From Chlamydiota bacterium (GTDB lineage: Bacteria; Chlamydiota; Chlamydiia; Chlamydiales; SM23-39), in the NCBI GenBank assembly GCA_021772165.1, contig JAJFMM010000177.1, positions 1-12,135 on the forward strand: a stretch of DNA of 12,135 bases. The letters run 5' to 3'. The position numbers and the translations under genes were made by a program. Shown in pieces: positions 1-6,898 of this stretch; the stretch's first letter is position 1; each line of letters opens with the position of its first letter. Under the pieces are notes generated by a model. That model was not told where the DNA came from, did not search any database, and was given only the letters and a program-made list of their open reading frames with translations.

Positions 1-1604
1 GCGAAATCACAATCGATACTTCAGAACAAGAGCGCATCCAGATCACAGGGCAAACGATCCGAGAAGAGATTCAAGCAGCAGATGCAGATGCATTAACTCT
101 CCGATCCTCTGTCGTTACATTTATGGGGCACGTCGACCACGGCAAAACAAGCCTGATCGACTCCATCCGCAAATCCAATCGCGCGGCAGGAGAAGCCGGT
201 GCGATTACCCAGCATATCGGCGCCTTCAAAGTGCCTACGAGTGCAGGCAATGTCACCATTTTAGACACTCCTGGCCACGAAGCGTTTACTGAAATGCGCT
301 CTCGCGGTGCCAACGTCACAGACATCGTCGTTCTCGTTATTGCCGGTGACGAAGGAATTAAAGCACAAACAGATGAAGCGATCACCCAAGCACGTGAAGC
401 CAATGTGCCGATCCTCGTCGCCATAAATAAAAAAGACAAGCAGGGCTTTGATCAAGAGAAGATTTACAGAGAACTCGCTGACAGAGACCTTCTTCCTGAA
501 TCATGGGGCGGAACGATCATCACTGTGAACTGCTCCGCATCGGATGGAGAAGGCGTCAAAGAGCTTCTGGAAATGATTGCTCTTCAAGCCGAGATCCAAG
601 AACTCAGAGCCGATGAGAGTGCCAGAGCACGAGGAACCATCCTCGAGTCGGAAATGCATAAGGGCATGGGAGCCGTTGCTACGGTCCTCGTTCAAAACGG
701 AACACTTCGCAAAAATGATGCGATTGTTTTCGGACACTTCTCAGGACGCATTAAAACAATGCAGAATGATGCTGGCCAGCACATCGAAACAGCGGGCCCA
801 TCTACACCTGTCAAGATCACAGGTCTTTCTGAATTAGCGGAAGCCGGCGAAGAGTTCATCGTCGTTAAAAATGAAAAAGAAGCGAAAGAGCTAGCCCAAG
901 CAAGAACTGTCGGACACCAGCGTAACTTGATGTCTCAGTCTAAGATCAGCAGCCTCGATAAGATGACGGCAAAGAGAGAAAGCGGCGAGATGAAAATCCT
1001 GCCGGTGATCCTACGTGCTGACGTACAAGGATCTCTCGAAGCACTTAGAAATTCTCTACTCAAAATCCATTCTAAGAAAGTTAGATTGGAGATCGTTAAT
1101 GAGAGTGTAGGCGAAATTTCTGAATCAGACATCGATCTAGCCAGCGCATCGAAATCGACCATCCTCGGCTTCCATACACGCATCGAAAGCCGTGCAGAAG
1201 ATCAGATCAAACAGAAGAAAGTAGCCGTCATCCAGCACGACATCATCTACCATCTCGTCGATGAGATCAAAGTGCGCATGCGCTTGCTGCTAGACAAAGT
1301 CGAAAAAGAAGAAGAGATCGGTGAAGCTGAAGTTAGAGCCGTCTTCAAATCGTCTCAACTAGGACTGATTGCAGGCTGTCAGGTTACCGATGGAATCATC
1401 AAACGAAACAGCTTTGTACGCCAACAGCGCAAAGGAGAGATCATCTGGAAAGGAAAAGTCGGCTCCCTCAAGCGTGTTAAAGAAGACGTCAAAGAAGTCT
1501 CGAAAGGCCTCGAATGTGGAATCCTCCTCGATGGACAGACGGACGTTAAGGAAGGTGATATCTTCCAAGCCTACGAAATCACTTATCACGAACAAGATAT
1601 TTAA
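1..1604 (+). CDS. infB: Translation initiation factor IF2 (C-terminal part, 5' end outside window)
   Basis: IF2 is the GTPase that delivers initiator fMet-tRNA to the 30S subunit and promotes joining of the 50S subunit. The frame is open from base 3, so the N-terminal part of the gene lies upstream; the first ATG at 123 falls inside the P-loop strand and is not the real start. Visible GTPase motifs are GHVDHGKT (P-loop, encoded about 126-149), the switch element AITQHIGAF, DTPGHEAF, the base-recognition motif NKKD (usually NKID or NKMD) and SASDGEGV. After the G domain come the translation-factor beta-barrel (EMHKGMGAVATVLVQNGTL), the IF2 domain with VILRADVQGSLEALRNSL, and the C-terminal barrel that binds fMet-tRNA (AEVRAVFKSSQLGLIAGCQV). 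The gene ends at TAA 1602-1604, five bases before rbfA. An infB-rbfA-truB order is common across bacteria. Identification is secure. Confidence 0.97.
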   Translation, partial: EITIDTSEQERIQITGQTIREEIQAADADALTLRSSVVTFMGHVDHGKTSLIDSIRKSNRAAGEAGAITQHIGAFKVPTSAGNVTILDTPGHEAFTEMRSRGANVTDIVVLVIAGDEGIKAQTDEAITQAREANVPILVAINKKDKQGFDQEKIYRELADRDLLPESWGGTIITVNCSASDGEGVKELLEMIALQAEIQELRADESARARGTILESEMHKGMGAVATVLVQNGTLRKNDAIVFGHFSGRIKTMQNDAGQHIETAGPSTPVKITGLSELAEAGEEFIVVKNEKEAKELAQARTVGHQRNLMSQSKISSLDKMTAKRESGEMKILPVILRADVQGSLEALRNSLLKIHSKKVRLEIVNESVGEISESDIDLASASKSTILGFHTRIESRAEDQIKQKKVAVIQHDIIYHLVDEIKVRMRLLLDKVEKEEEIGEAEVRAVFKSSQLGLIAGCQVTDGIIKRNSFVRQQRKGEIIWKGKVGSLKRVKEDVKEVSKGLECGILLDGQTDVKEGDIFQAYEITYHEQDI

Positions 1605-1609
1605 AGCCG

Positions 1610-2002
1610 ATGAAAAAACAACGTATCTATCGCATCAATTCTCTTCTCAAAGAAGTCATCTTCGAGGTGATTCACGAAAGTGTGCGTAACCCGCACATCA
1701 ATACTTTCGTCACAGTCACCAAAGTTGATACATCAGCAGACCTGCATCACGCTAAGGTCTACATTAGCCTCATTGCCACCGAAGAAGAGAAAGAGAAAGT
1801 TCGAGACGCTCTAGAGACAGCTGCTGGATTCATCGCAGTACATGCATCAAAAAAAGTTACGATGCGCTATTTCCCGCAGCTTACTTTTAAAATCGATCAT
1901 TCTGCTGATGAACATATGCGCATTGAGTCGATTCTCAACGATATCGAAGATGAACGCAAAATACGCGCGGACGCTGACCCTTCCGCCGATCCTGCTGAAT
2001 AG
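1610..2002 (+). CDS. rbfA: 30S ribosome-binding factor RbfA
   Basis: RbfA is a small KH-fold protein that binds the immature 30S subunit near helix 1 of 16S rRNA and assists its late maturation. The 130-residue product begins KKQRIYRINSLLKEVIFEVI, the typical N-terminal helix. It continues with the strand containing VTVTKVDTSADLHHAKVYIS and the helix-kink-strand segment AAGFIAVHASKKVTMRYFPQ. It ends with the family signature FKIDHSADEHMRIESIL and a short acidic, Asp/Pro-rich tail. Length fits the family (about 120-135). ATG at 1610 lies 5 nt after the infB stop and has no clear Shine-Dalgarno sequence, so translation is probably coupled to infB. Identity rests on motif pattern plus gene order. 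Confidence 0.94.
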   Translation: MKKQRIYRINSLLKEVIFEVIHESVRNPHINTFVTVTKVDTSADLHHAKVYISLIATEEEKEKVRDALETAAGFIAVHASKKVTMRYFPQLTFKIDHSADEHMRIESILNDIEDERKIRADADPSADPAE

Positions 2003-2010
2003 GGCTTTTC

Positions 2011-2718
2011 GTGGTAAAGCAACCCAAAATCGAAACACCCGCATTCTGCGGCATCCTGCCGGTACATAAAGCTACAGACACAACGTCTTTCAGCCTCATT
2101 TCGATGATGCGCAAACGCACCCAGATTGATAAAATCGGCCATGCCGGAACACTCGATCCCTTTGCTACCGGTGTGATGATCCTCCTGATCGGGCGCCTCT
2201 ATACCAAACTCTCAGATCGTTTTCTCACCGCCGACAAACAATACCATGCAACCATTCGCTTCGGAGAGACCACGGACACCTACGACTCAGATGGACAGAT
2301 CATCTCTACCTCAACTCGCGTCCCAACTGCCGAAGAACTAGACCTAGCCCTGCGCTCCTTCCAGGGAGATTGCAAACAGATCCCACCAATGTACTCTGCT
2401 AAGAAAGTCAACGGCAAAAAACTCTACGATCTAGCTAGAAAAGGCGTAACGATTGAACGCGAGCCCGTCAATGTACGTCTCTCCACACAGCTACTCTCCT
2501 ATACTTATCCAGAAGCAGAGCTACTCATCGATTGCAGCAAAGGCACCTACATCCGCTCGCTGGCATACGATCTAGGTGAAATGCTCGGCTGCGGCGCACA
2601 CCTCTCTGCCCTAACCCGCACCAGATCGGGAACCTTTTGCCTGGAAGAGTGTGTGCCTCAAGAGATGCTGCGTGACCCTGATTTTGACTTCAAACCTTAC
2701 TTGAGAAAAAGCCTATGA
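2011..2718 (+). CDS. truB: tRNA pseudouridine(55) synthase TruB, short form
   Basis: TruB isomerises U55 in the T-loop of tRNAs to pseudouridine. The 235-residue protein contains the catalytic motif GHAGTLDPFATGV, with the nucleophilic Asp at residue 49, and the downstream RNA-binding motif CSKGTYIRSLAYDLG. The start is GTG at 2011: AGGG at 2001-2004 gives a good Shine-Dalgarno with 6 nt spacing, and the frame begins just before the conserved GILPVHK strand. Two departures are visible. The usual N-terminal motif DKPxGxTS reads HKATDTTS. The protein also ends soon after the catalytic fold, so the C-terminal PUA-like domain of the roughly 314-residue E. coli enzyme is missing. Short TruB proteins are, to my knowledge, usual in chlamydiae. 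The stop overlaps the ribF start as ATGA (2715-2718). Confidence 0.94.
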   Translation: MVKQPKIETPAFCGILPVHKATDTTSFSLISMMRKRTQIDKIGHAGTLDPFATGVMILLIGRLYTKLSDRFLTADKQYHATIRFGETTDTYDSDGQIISTSTRVPTAEELDLALRSFQGDCKQIPPMYSAKKVNGKKLYDLARKGVTIEREPVNVRLSTQLLSYTYPEAELLIDCSKGTYIRSLAYDLGEMLGCGAHLSALTRTRSGTFCLEECVPQEMLRDPDFDFKPYLRKSL

Positions 2719-3431
2719 CAGCACTGACCATTGGTGTATTTGACGGCGTCCACCGAGGCCATCAACATCTCTTTCAAGTGCTGGCAAATAAAGGATCCCT
2801 TATCCAGGCGATCACCTTCTCCAATCATCCCGCTGAAGTCCTGAAACCCAGCGCAACTCCCCTACAGCTCACCCCCCTACCGCTTAAACTGGCTCTTCTC
2901 GAAGATGCGGGCATTGAAAAGACCCATGTGCTCTCCTTCACACAAGAGCTGGCAGAGCTCTCTTATACAGATTTTCTAGCCCCCTACTCTATGGAGCATC
3001 TCATTGTTGGAGACGATGCCGCCATCGGCCGCGGCCGCCTAGGCACACCCGATGCCTTGAGACTCCTGGGACTCCAAAAAGGCTTTCAAGTACACGTTGT
3101 TCCGAAACTTCAAGATAGAGCAGAGCCCCTCTCAAGCACGCGTATTCGCGCAGCTGTGGCTCAAGGCAATCTGGAAGAAGCGGAGCGCCTGCTTGGACGC
3201 CCCTACTGTTTTATGATGAGCAAAGCAAAACTCTATGCAGCTCTACCTCCCGATGGAAACTATCCTGTCTGGGCCCATTCGCCGGCAGGAATCATTTCAA
3301 CGACTCTTAAAATTCAAAACCGTATCCCATCAGTACACCTCGAATCTCCTCAGCTGATTAGCTTCGGACCAAACCTCAAACCCGGAATCTTCGATCGCTT
3401 ATGTCAACAAACCTCTCTAGCGGCATTGTAG
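2715..3431 (+). CDS. ribF: RibF-type FMN adenylyltransferase, apparently lacking an intact riboflavin kinase domain
   Basis: Bacterial RibF normally makes FMN from riboflavin (C-terminal kinase) and then FAD from FMN (N-terminal adenylyltransferase). The N-terminal nucleotidyltransferase is recognisable: FDGVHRGH at residues 9-16 supplies the HxGH adenylylation motif, followed by TFSNHP, the flavin-pocket segment GDDAAIGRGRLG and SSTRIR at 140-145. The domain closes with LLGRPY (159-164). Only 74 residues follow, against about 125 for a full kinase domain, and the kinase signature GxxxGxPTAN cannot be found. Fragments such as LPPDGNYPVW and SVHLES look like decayed kinase strands. There is no room for a frameshifted remainder because ychF starts inside this gene at 3401. 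ATG 2715 overlaps the truB stop by 4 nt and leaves a short N-terminus before the motif. FAD synthesis is supported; loss of kinase activity is inference. Confidence 0.88.
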   Translation: MTALTIGVFDGVHRGHQHLFQVLANKGSLIQAITFSNHPAEVLKPSATPLQLTPLPLKLALLEDAGIEKTHVLSFTQELAELSYTDFLAPYSMEHLIVGDDAAIGRGRLGTPDALRLLGLQKGFQVHVVPKLQDRAEPLSSTRIRAAVAQGNLEEAERLLGRPYCFMMSKAKLYAALPPDGNYPVWAHSPAGIISTTLKIQNRIPSVHLESPQLISFGPNLKPGIFDRLCQQTSLAAL

Positions 3432-4498
3432 GTCTACCAAACGTTGGTAAATCTACTCTCTTCAACGCTCTGACCCGCAAAGGCGTCCCTTCTGAAAACT
3501 ACCCTTTCTGTACGATCGACCCCAGTGTCGGCATCGTCACTGTTAACGATCCGCGCCTACAGGTCCTCTCCGATCTCTCCAGCAGCAAAAAACTGATCTA
3601 TGCAATGATCAGCTTCGTCGATATCGCCGGCCTTGTCAAAGGAGCCGCACAAGGAGAAGGCCTCGGCAATCAGTTCCTCTCGCACATCCGTGAAACGGAC
3701 GCCATCGCGCAAGTCGTTCGCTGCTTTGAAGACGATCAAGTGATCCACGTCTCAGGGCGCATCGATCCGCTCGATGATATCGAAGTGATCACACTTGAGC
3801 TCATCCTCGCAGATCTGCAGATGGCAGAAAACAGCTTGATCAAAGTCGAAAAGCAGCTGAAATCCAAAAAGGATCTGCAGCCATCCGTTAACTTCTTACA
3901 AAAAGCAAAAACACATCTCGACCAGAGCCTGCCGATGCGCAGCTGCCCGCTTACTGATGAAGAGATGGAAATTGCAAAAAAATACCCCTTCATCACTCTG
4001 AAAAAAGTGCTCTACATCGCGAATGTCGGAGAAAATGACCTCCCGTCGATGGAAAACCCACTTGTTGAAAGAGTCCGCACGTTTGCAGAGAAAGAAGGCA
4101 GCATCGTAGTACCCGTCTGCGCACGCCTCGAAGAAGAGCTCTCGCAGCTATCAGAAGAGGAGAGCAAAGAGTACCTCGATACACTCGGACTCGAGCAGTC
4201 GGGACTCGATCGCATCGTCAAAGCGACCTTCGATCTACTCGGCCTGATCACCTTTTTGACGACAGGAGAGATAGAGACTAGAGCTTGGACGATCCGCAAA
4301 GGAATGACTGCTGCAGAAGCTGCAGGCAAGATCCATTCTGACATTGAAAAAGGATTTATCCGTGCGGAAGTGGTCTCTTATAATGATATGGTCCAGTATA
4401 AGGGACGCGTAGGCGCCCGTGAAGCTGGCAAAGCTCGTGCAGAAGGACGAGACTATATTGTCAAAGATGGGGATGTGATCCTCTTTTTCCATAACTAA
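3401..4498 (+). CDS. ychF: Ribosome-binding ATPase YchF (Obg/OLA1 family)
   Basis: YchF is a universally conserved P-loop NTPase of the Obg/TRAFAC class that prefers ATP over GTP and associates with ribosomes. The 365-residue product has the P-loop GLPNVGKST at residues 11-19, ENYPFCTIDP (switch I region), DIAGLVKGAAQGEGLG from residue 74, and NVGE at 208-211 in the place of the NKxD guanine motif, as expected for the ATP-specific YchF branch. A coiled-coil helical insert lies in the middle (about 120-185), and a C-terminal TGS domain runs from about residue 283 to the end (TTGEIETRAWTIRKG ... KDGDVILFFHN). Length is typical (363 in E. coli). ATG 3401 lies 31 nt inside ribF and places the P-loop correctly; no upstream or better start exists, and no Shine-Dalgarno is evident. 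Only 2 nt separate its stop from folC. Confidence 0.97.
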   Translation: MSTNLSSGIVGLPNVGKSTLFNALTRKGVPSENYPFCTIDPSVGIVTVNDPRLQVLSDLSSSKKLIYAMISFVDIAGLVKGAAQGEGLGNQFLSHIRETDAIAQVVRCFEDDQVIHVSGRIDPLDDIEVITLELILADLQMAENSLIKVEKQLKSKKDLQPSVNFLQKAKTHLDQSLPMRSCPLTDEEMEIAKKYPFITLKKVLYIANVGENDLPSMENPLVERVRTFAEKEGSIVVPVCARLEEELSQLSEEESKEYLDTLGLEQSGLDRIVKATFDLLGLITFLTTGEIETRAWTIRKGMTAAEAAGKIHSDIEKGFIRAEVVSYNDMVQYKGRVGAREAGKARAEGRDYIVKDGDVILFFHN

Positions 4499-4500
4499 TT

Positions 4501-5643
4501 ATGATCTCGTATACGGATTGTTTAAACCAGCTCTATCGACTCTCAAAAGGAGATACGATCCGTAGTCTCTCCAATATGGAGAGACTCTGCGCGCTGTTTG
4601 ACAATCCGCAAGAGAGCTTTTCCGTAATCCATGTCGCAGGCACGAATGGAAAAGGCTCCGTCTCTGAAAAAATTGCCAAGGCACTAGAATTACAGGGCTA
4701 TCGAACAGGCCTCTACACCTCTCCGCACATCGAATGCTTTTGTGAGCGCATCCGCCTTGATGGCGCACAGATCGAGCAAGAGGATGTCGCCGCACTCTAC
4801 TCTGAAATTCAGCAAAAGATAGACTTTCCTTGCACCTTCTTTGAAATTACCACGCTGATCGCCTTTCTCTATTTTCAAAGGGAGCAGATCTTCATAGCCG
4901 TCATCGAAACAGGACTCGGAGGCACGTGGGATGCGACCAACGTCGTCACACCTCTCCTCTCTATCATCACTTCCATTGGTCTCGATCACAAAGAGATCCT
5001 AGGCTCTACGCTCGAAGAGATCTGCAAAGCGAAAGCTGGTATCATTAAACCGGATACTCCCGTCGTCATCGGACCGAGCGTTCCCTACTCCTCGATTCGA
5101 CCACTCGCCACCTCAGAGCTCTATCAATCGGAAGAAAAGAGTGACTACGAGCTGGAAAATCAAGAGATCGCACAAATTGCGCTACGTATCATTGCACGCG
5201 ATTTCCCTCTCGACGCGAAAGCAATTGAAGAGGGCATCAAAGTCAAACCGCCCTGTCGCTTTGAACAGCTCGCCCTCAGTAAACCGGTGATACTAGACGT
5301 AGCTCATAATCCTCCGGGCTTTGAGAGACTCATCGAGCTTTTACATAAAGAATTTCCGGAGCACGCCTTTCGCTTTGTCTGCGGCTTTTCAAAGAACAAA
5401 GCGATTGAAGAGTGCGCAGCCCTGATCCAGCAGTACGCCTCTGCCATCCATCTCGTCAGCGGCTCTCACGAAAAACTCGTTTCGGTTGAAGCGCTAAGAA
5501 AAGTTTTCCATACCGCGCTACCGGAACCATCGATTGCAGAGGGAATAGAACACGCCCTGCAAGCCCCGAGTGAAAAACCTGAGGTCCTCGTGATTACAGG
5601 ATCTTTTTTCATTATGGCAGAGGCAAAAAAAGCACTTACATAA
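4501..5643 (+). CDS. folC: Folylpolyglutamate synthase / dihydrofolate synthase FolC (Mur ligase family)
   Basis: FolC is an ATP-dependent ligase that joins L-glutamate to dihydropteroate and/or to tetrahydrofolates, which traps folate in the cell and completes de novo folate synthesis. Motifs in order are the P-loop VAGTNGKGS (45-53), GLYTSPHIECFCERI (omega-loop region), ETGLGGTWDATNV (136-148; the usual GLGGRLDATN with T-W replacing R-L), IGLDHKEILGSTLEEI, KAGIIKPDTPVVIG, PCRFEQL, the C-domain signature DVAHNPPGF (from 266) and ITGSFFIMAEA near the end. At 380 residues it is somewhat shorter than E. coli FolC (422). ATG 4501 follows the ychF stop by 2 nt, so it is probably co-transcribed with ychF. 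Classical folC is, as I recall, missing in Chlamydiaceae, where ychF directly neighbours cdsU. Whether it makes DHF, polyglutamates or both cannot be read from the sequence. Confidence 0.95.
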   Translation: MISYTDCLNQLYRLSKGDTIRSLSNMERLCALFDNPQESFSVIHVAGTNGKGSVSEKIAKALELQGYRTGLYTSPHIECFCERIRLDGAQIEQEDVAALYSEIQQKIDFPCTFFEITTLIAFLYFQREQIFIAVIETGLGGTWDATNVVTPLLSIITSIGLDHKEILGSTLEEICKAKAGIIKPDTPVVIGPSVPYSSIRPLATSELYQSEEKSDYELENQEIAQIALRIIARDFPLDAKAIEEGIKVKPPCRFEQLALSKPVILDVAHNPPGFERLIELLHKEFPEHAFRFVCGFSKNKAIEECAALIQQYASAIHLVSGSHEKLVSVEALRKVFHTALPEPSIAEGIEHALQAPSEKPEVLVITGSFFIMAEAKKALT

Positions 5644-5646
5644 TCT

Positions 5647-5710
5647 ATCCTGCCCGCGCAGCGGATCCTGCCGCCGAAGGCGATCCTGTAGGCGCATAGC
5701 GCCCATCCTG
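5647..5710 (+). repeat. Tandem array of ATCCTG + mini-hairpin modules
   Basis: The hexamer ATCCTG occurs four times at 5647, 5665, 5683 and 5705. Each of the first three is followed after 1-2 nt by a tiny palindrome with a 3-nt loop: CCGC-GCA-GCGG (5654-5664), CGCC-GAA-GGCG (5672-5682) and GGCGC-ATA-GCGCC (5691-5703). The next hexamer begins at or one base after each palindrome's end. Stem sequences differ between modules yet stay fully paired. This looks like a modular extragenic palindromic repeat. Its function is unknown: it could act in mRNA processing or stability, attenuation, or as a protein-binding array. Confidence 0.75.
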
Positions 5711-5765
5711 TTTTTGAATCTGTTGGTCCCACAGAAAAGAACAAGATCGCCTTCGGCGGCAGGAT
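5665..5765. repeat. Perfect 21-bp inverted repeat between folC and sctU
   Basis: Bases 5665-5685 are the exact reverse complement of 5745-5765, with 59 nt between the arms. Pairing fails at the next base on both sides. Each arm contains one ATCCTG hexamer and one CGCC/GGCG mini-palindrome, so the right arm is an inverted copy of the second module of the array. A further reverse-oriented hexamer (CAGGAT) sits at 5769-5774. In RNA the arms could form a long GC-rich stem that might end or stabilise the upstream transcript. No T-tract follows the right arm, so a classical intrinsic terminator is not supported. Confidence 0.8.
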
Positions 5766-5781
5766 ATGCAGGATCTTCTTG

Positions 5782-5815
5782 TTAACTTGACTCCCATTTT
5801 CCTCTAAGATAGTCT
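5782..5815 (+). promoter_or_regulatory. Possible promoter for the type III secretion operon
   Basis: Two weak sigma70-like arrangements with 17-bp spacing overlap here: TTAACT (5782-5787) with TAAGAT (5805-5810), and TTGACT (5787-5792) with TAGTCT (5810-5815). Either would start transcription only a few bases before the sctU ATG at 5825. That would agree with the absence of any Shine-Dalgarno sequence before that gene. This is the only non-coding gap in the window and it separates the housekeeping and secretion blocks, which is the main reason for suspecting a promoter. The matches themselves are poor and the call is tentative. Confidence 0.3.
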
Positions 5816-5824
5816 TTTACCTGC

Positions 5825-6898
5825 ATGGCAGAAAAAACCGAAAAGGCGACCCCCAAGAAGCTGCGAGACGCTCGCAGAAAAGGACAGGTCGCTAAATCCC
5901 AAGATTTCCCTTCCGCAATCACCTTCGTCGTCTCGATTACGATGGCACTGTCTATGGCGAACTATCTCTTTAAGCTGATCGGCGGATTCATGGTCGAAAT
6001 GCTTAAACAAGTAGCCCACAATGAAGGTTTTGAAGATAGAGCCGGCGGTTACCTGATGCAAGCCCTGGATGTGATCGCACGATCGAGCCTGCCACTCATG
6101 GGAATGGTGGCTCTCGTCGGAGTCCTGGTCAACTTTCTCGTCATCGGTCCCGTCTTTTCCTTAGAGTCGATGAAATTCAATCTGAAAAAACTCAATCCGA
6201 TTGAAGGCATCAAGCAGAAATTCAAAGTGAAGGTGTTCGTTGAACTGATCAAGTCGTGTCTCAAGATCTCGGGAGCTGCCCTCATCATCTTTTTCGTTAT
6301 CTGGGCCGCTCTACCGAAAATCATCACAACAGTGATGATGCCGCCTATCGCCAGTATGCAAATCGTCGATGACTTTCTTGTTAAAGTGGCAGTTCAAGTG
6401 GGCATTTTTTTTCTTTTGATTGCGATTTTTGACCTCTTTTTCCAAAAAGCGCAATTTGCAAAAGAGATGAAAATGGAAAAATTTGAGGTCAAACAGGAAT
6501 ATAAAGACACGGAAGGCGATCCTCAAATCAAAGGAAAAAGAAAAGAATTGGGTCGAGAAATAGCCTATCAGGATGGACCTAAAGCCGCAAGGCGTGCAAA
6601 AGCGATCATCACCAATCCAACGCATATCGCTGTTGCACTGCAATATAACCCTGAAGAAGAGCCCGCTCCGTTGATTCTCACAATGGGCGCAGGCGTCCTG
6701 GCAGAAAGGATCATAAAAATCGGACTCGAAAACAAAGTCCCAATCATGCGAAATGTAGATTTAGCGAGGGAGCTGTACACGAAAGGTACAATTTCGCATT
6801 ATATTCCTGAAGACACATACGATGCAGTGGCGGAAATATTGAAGTGGATTAAATCTCTCGAAGAAAATCCCGACATTAATAGGGAGCTTCTCTTTTGA
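5825..6898 (+). CDS. sctU: Type III secretion export-gate switch protein SctU (CdsU/YscU/FlhB family)
   Basis: SctU is the inner-membrane export-apparatus protein that self-cleaves and switches substrate specificity from needle components to later substrates. The N-terminus EKTEKATPKKLRDARRKGQV is the family hallmark. Four membrane segments follow at about residues 30-52, 90-112, 140-165 and 186-208, then a basic linker (KGKRKELGREIAY) and the cytosolic autoprotease domain. The cleavage motif NPTH is intact at residues 264-267 (cleavage between N264 and P265), followed by IAVALQYNP and GAGVLAERI. At 357 residues the length is normal. The ATG at 5825 sits exactly at the family's usual N-terminus but has no recognisable Shine-Dalgarno. 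The flagellar FlhB paralogue is the alternative; the SctV-CopN-chaperone context favours the virulence system. The stop overlaps the sctV start (TTGA). Confidence 0.96.
   Translation: MAEKTEKATPKKLRDARRKGQVAKSQDFPSAITFVVSITMALSMANYLFKLIGGFMVEMLKQVAHNEGFEDRAGGYLMQALDVIARSSLPLMGMVALVGVLVNFLVIGPVFSLESMKFNLKKLNPIEGIKQKFKVKVFVELIKSCLKISGAALIIFFVIWAALPKIITTVMMPPIASMQIVDDFLVKVAVQVGIFFLLIAIFDLFFQKAQFAKEMKMEKFEVKQEYKDTEGDPQIKGKRKELGREIAYQDGPKAARRAKAIITNPTHIAVALQYNPEEEPAPLILTMGAGVLAERIIKIGLENKVPIMRNVDLARELYTKGTISHYIPEDTYDAVAEILKWIKSLEENPDINRELLF

Noticed and set aside
123..125. ATG at 123 as the start of infB
   Set aside because: The frame is open upstream to the window edge and the ATG falls within the P-loop strand, so the true start lies outside the window.
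5665..5765. A miniature transposable element bounded by 21-bp terminal repeats
   Set aside because: No target-site duplication is visible in the flanks, the right arm is explained as an inverted array module, and further modules lie outside the arms. A genome-wide copy search would be needed to revive it.
5745..5785. Intrinsic terminator after folC
   Set aside because: The long stem is plausible, but the right arm is followed by a mixed sequence and not by a run of T.
5787..5810. TTGACT paired with TAAGAT as a promoter
   Set aside because: The spacing is only 12 bp, too short for a sigma70-type promoter; other pairings with 17 bp were listed instead with low confidence.
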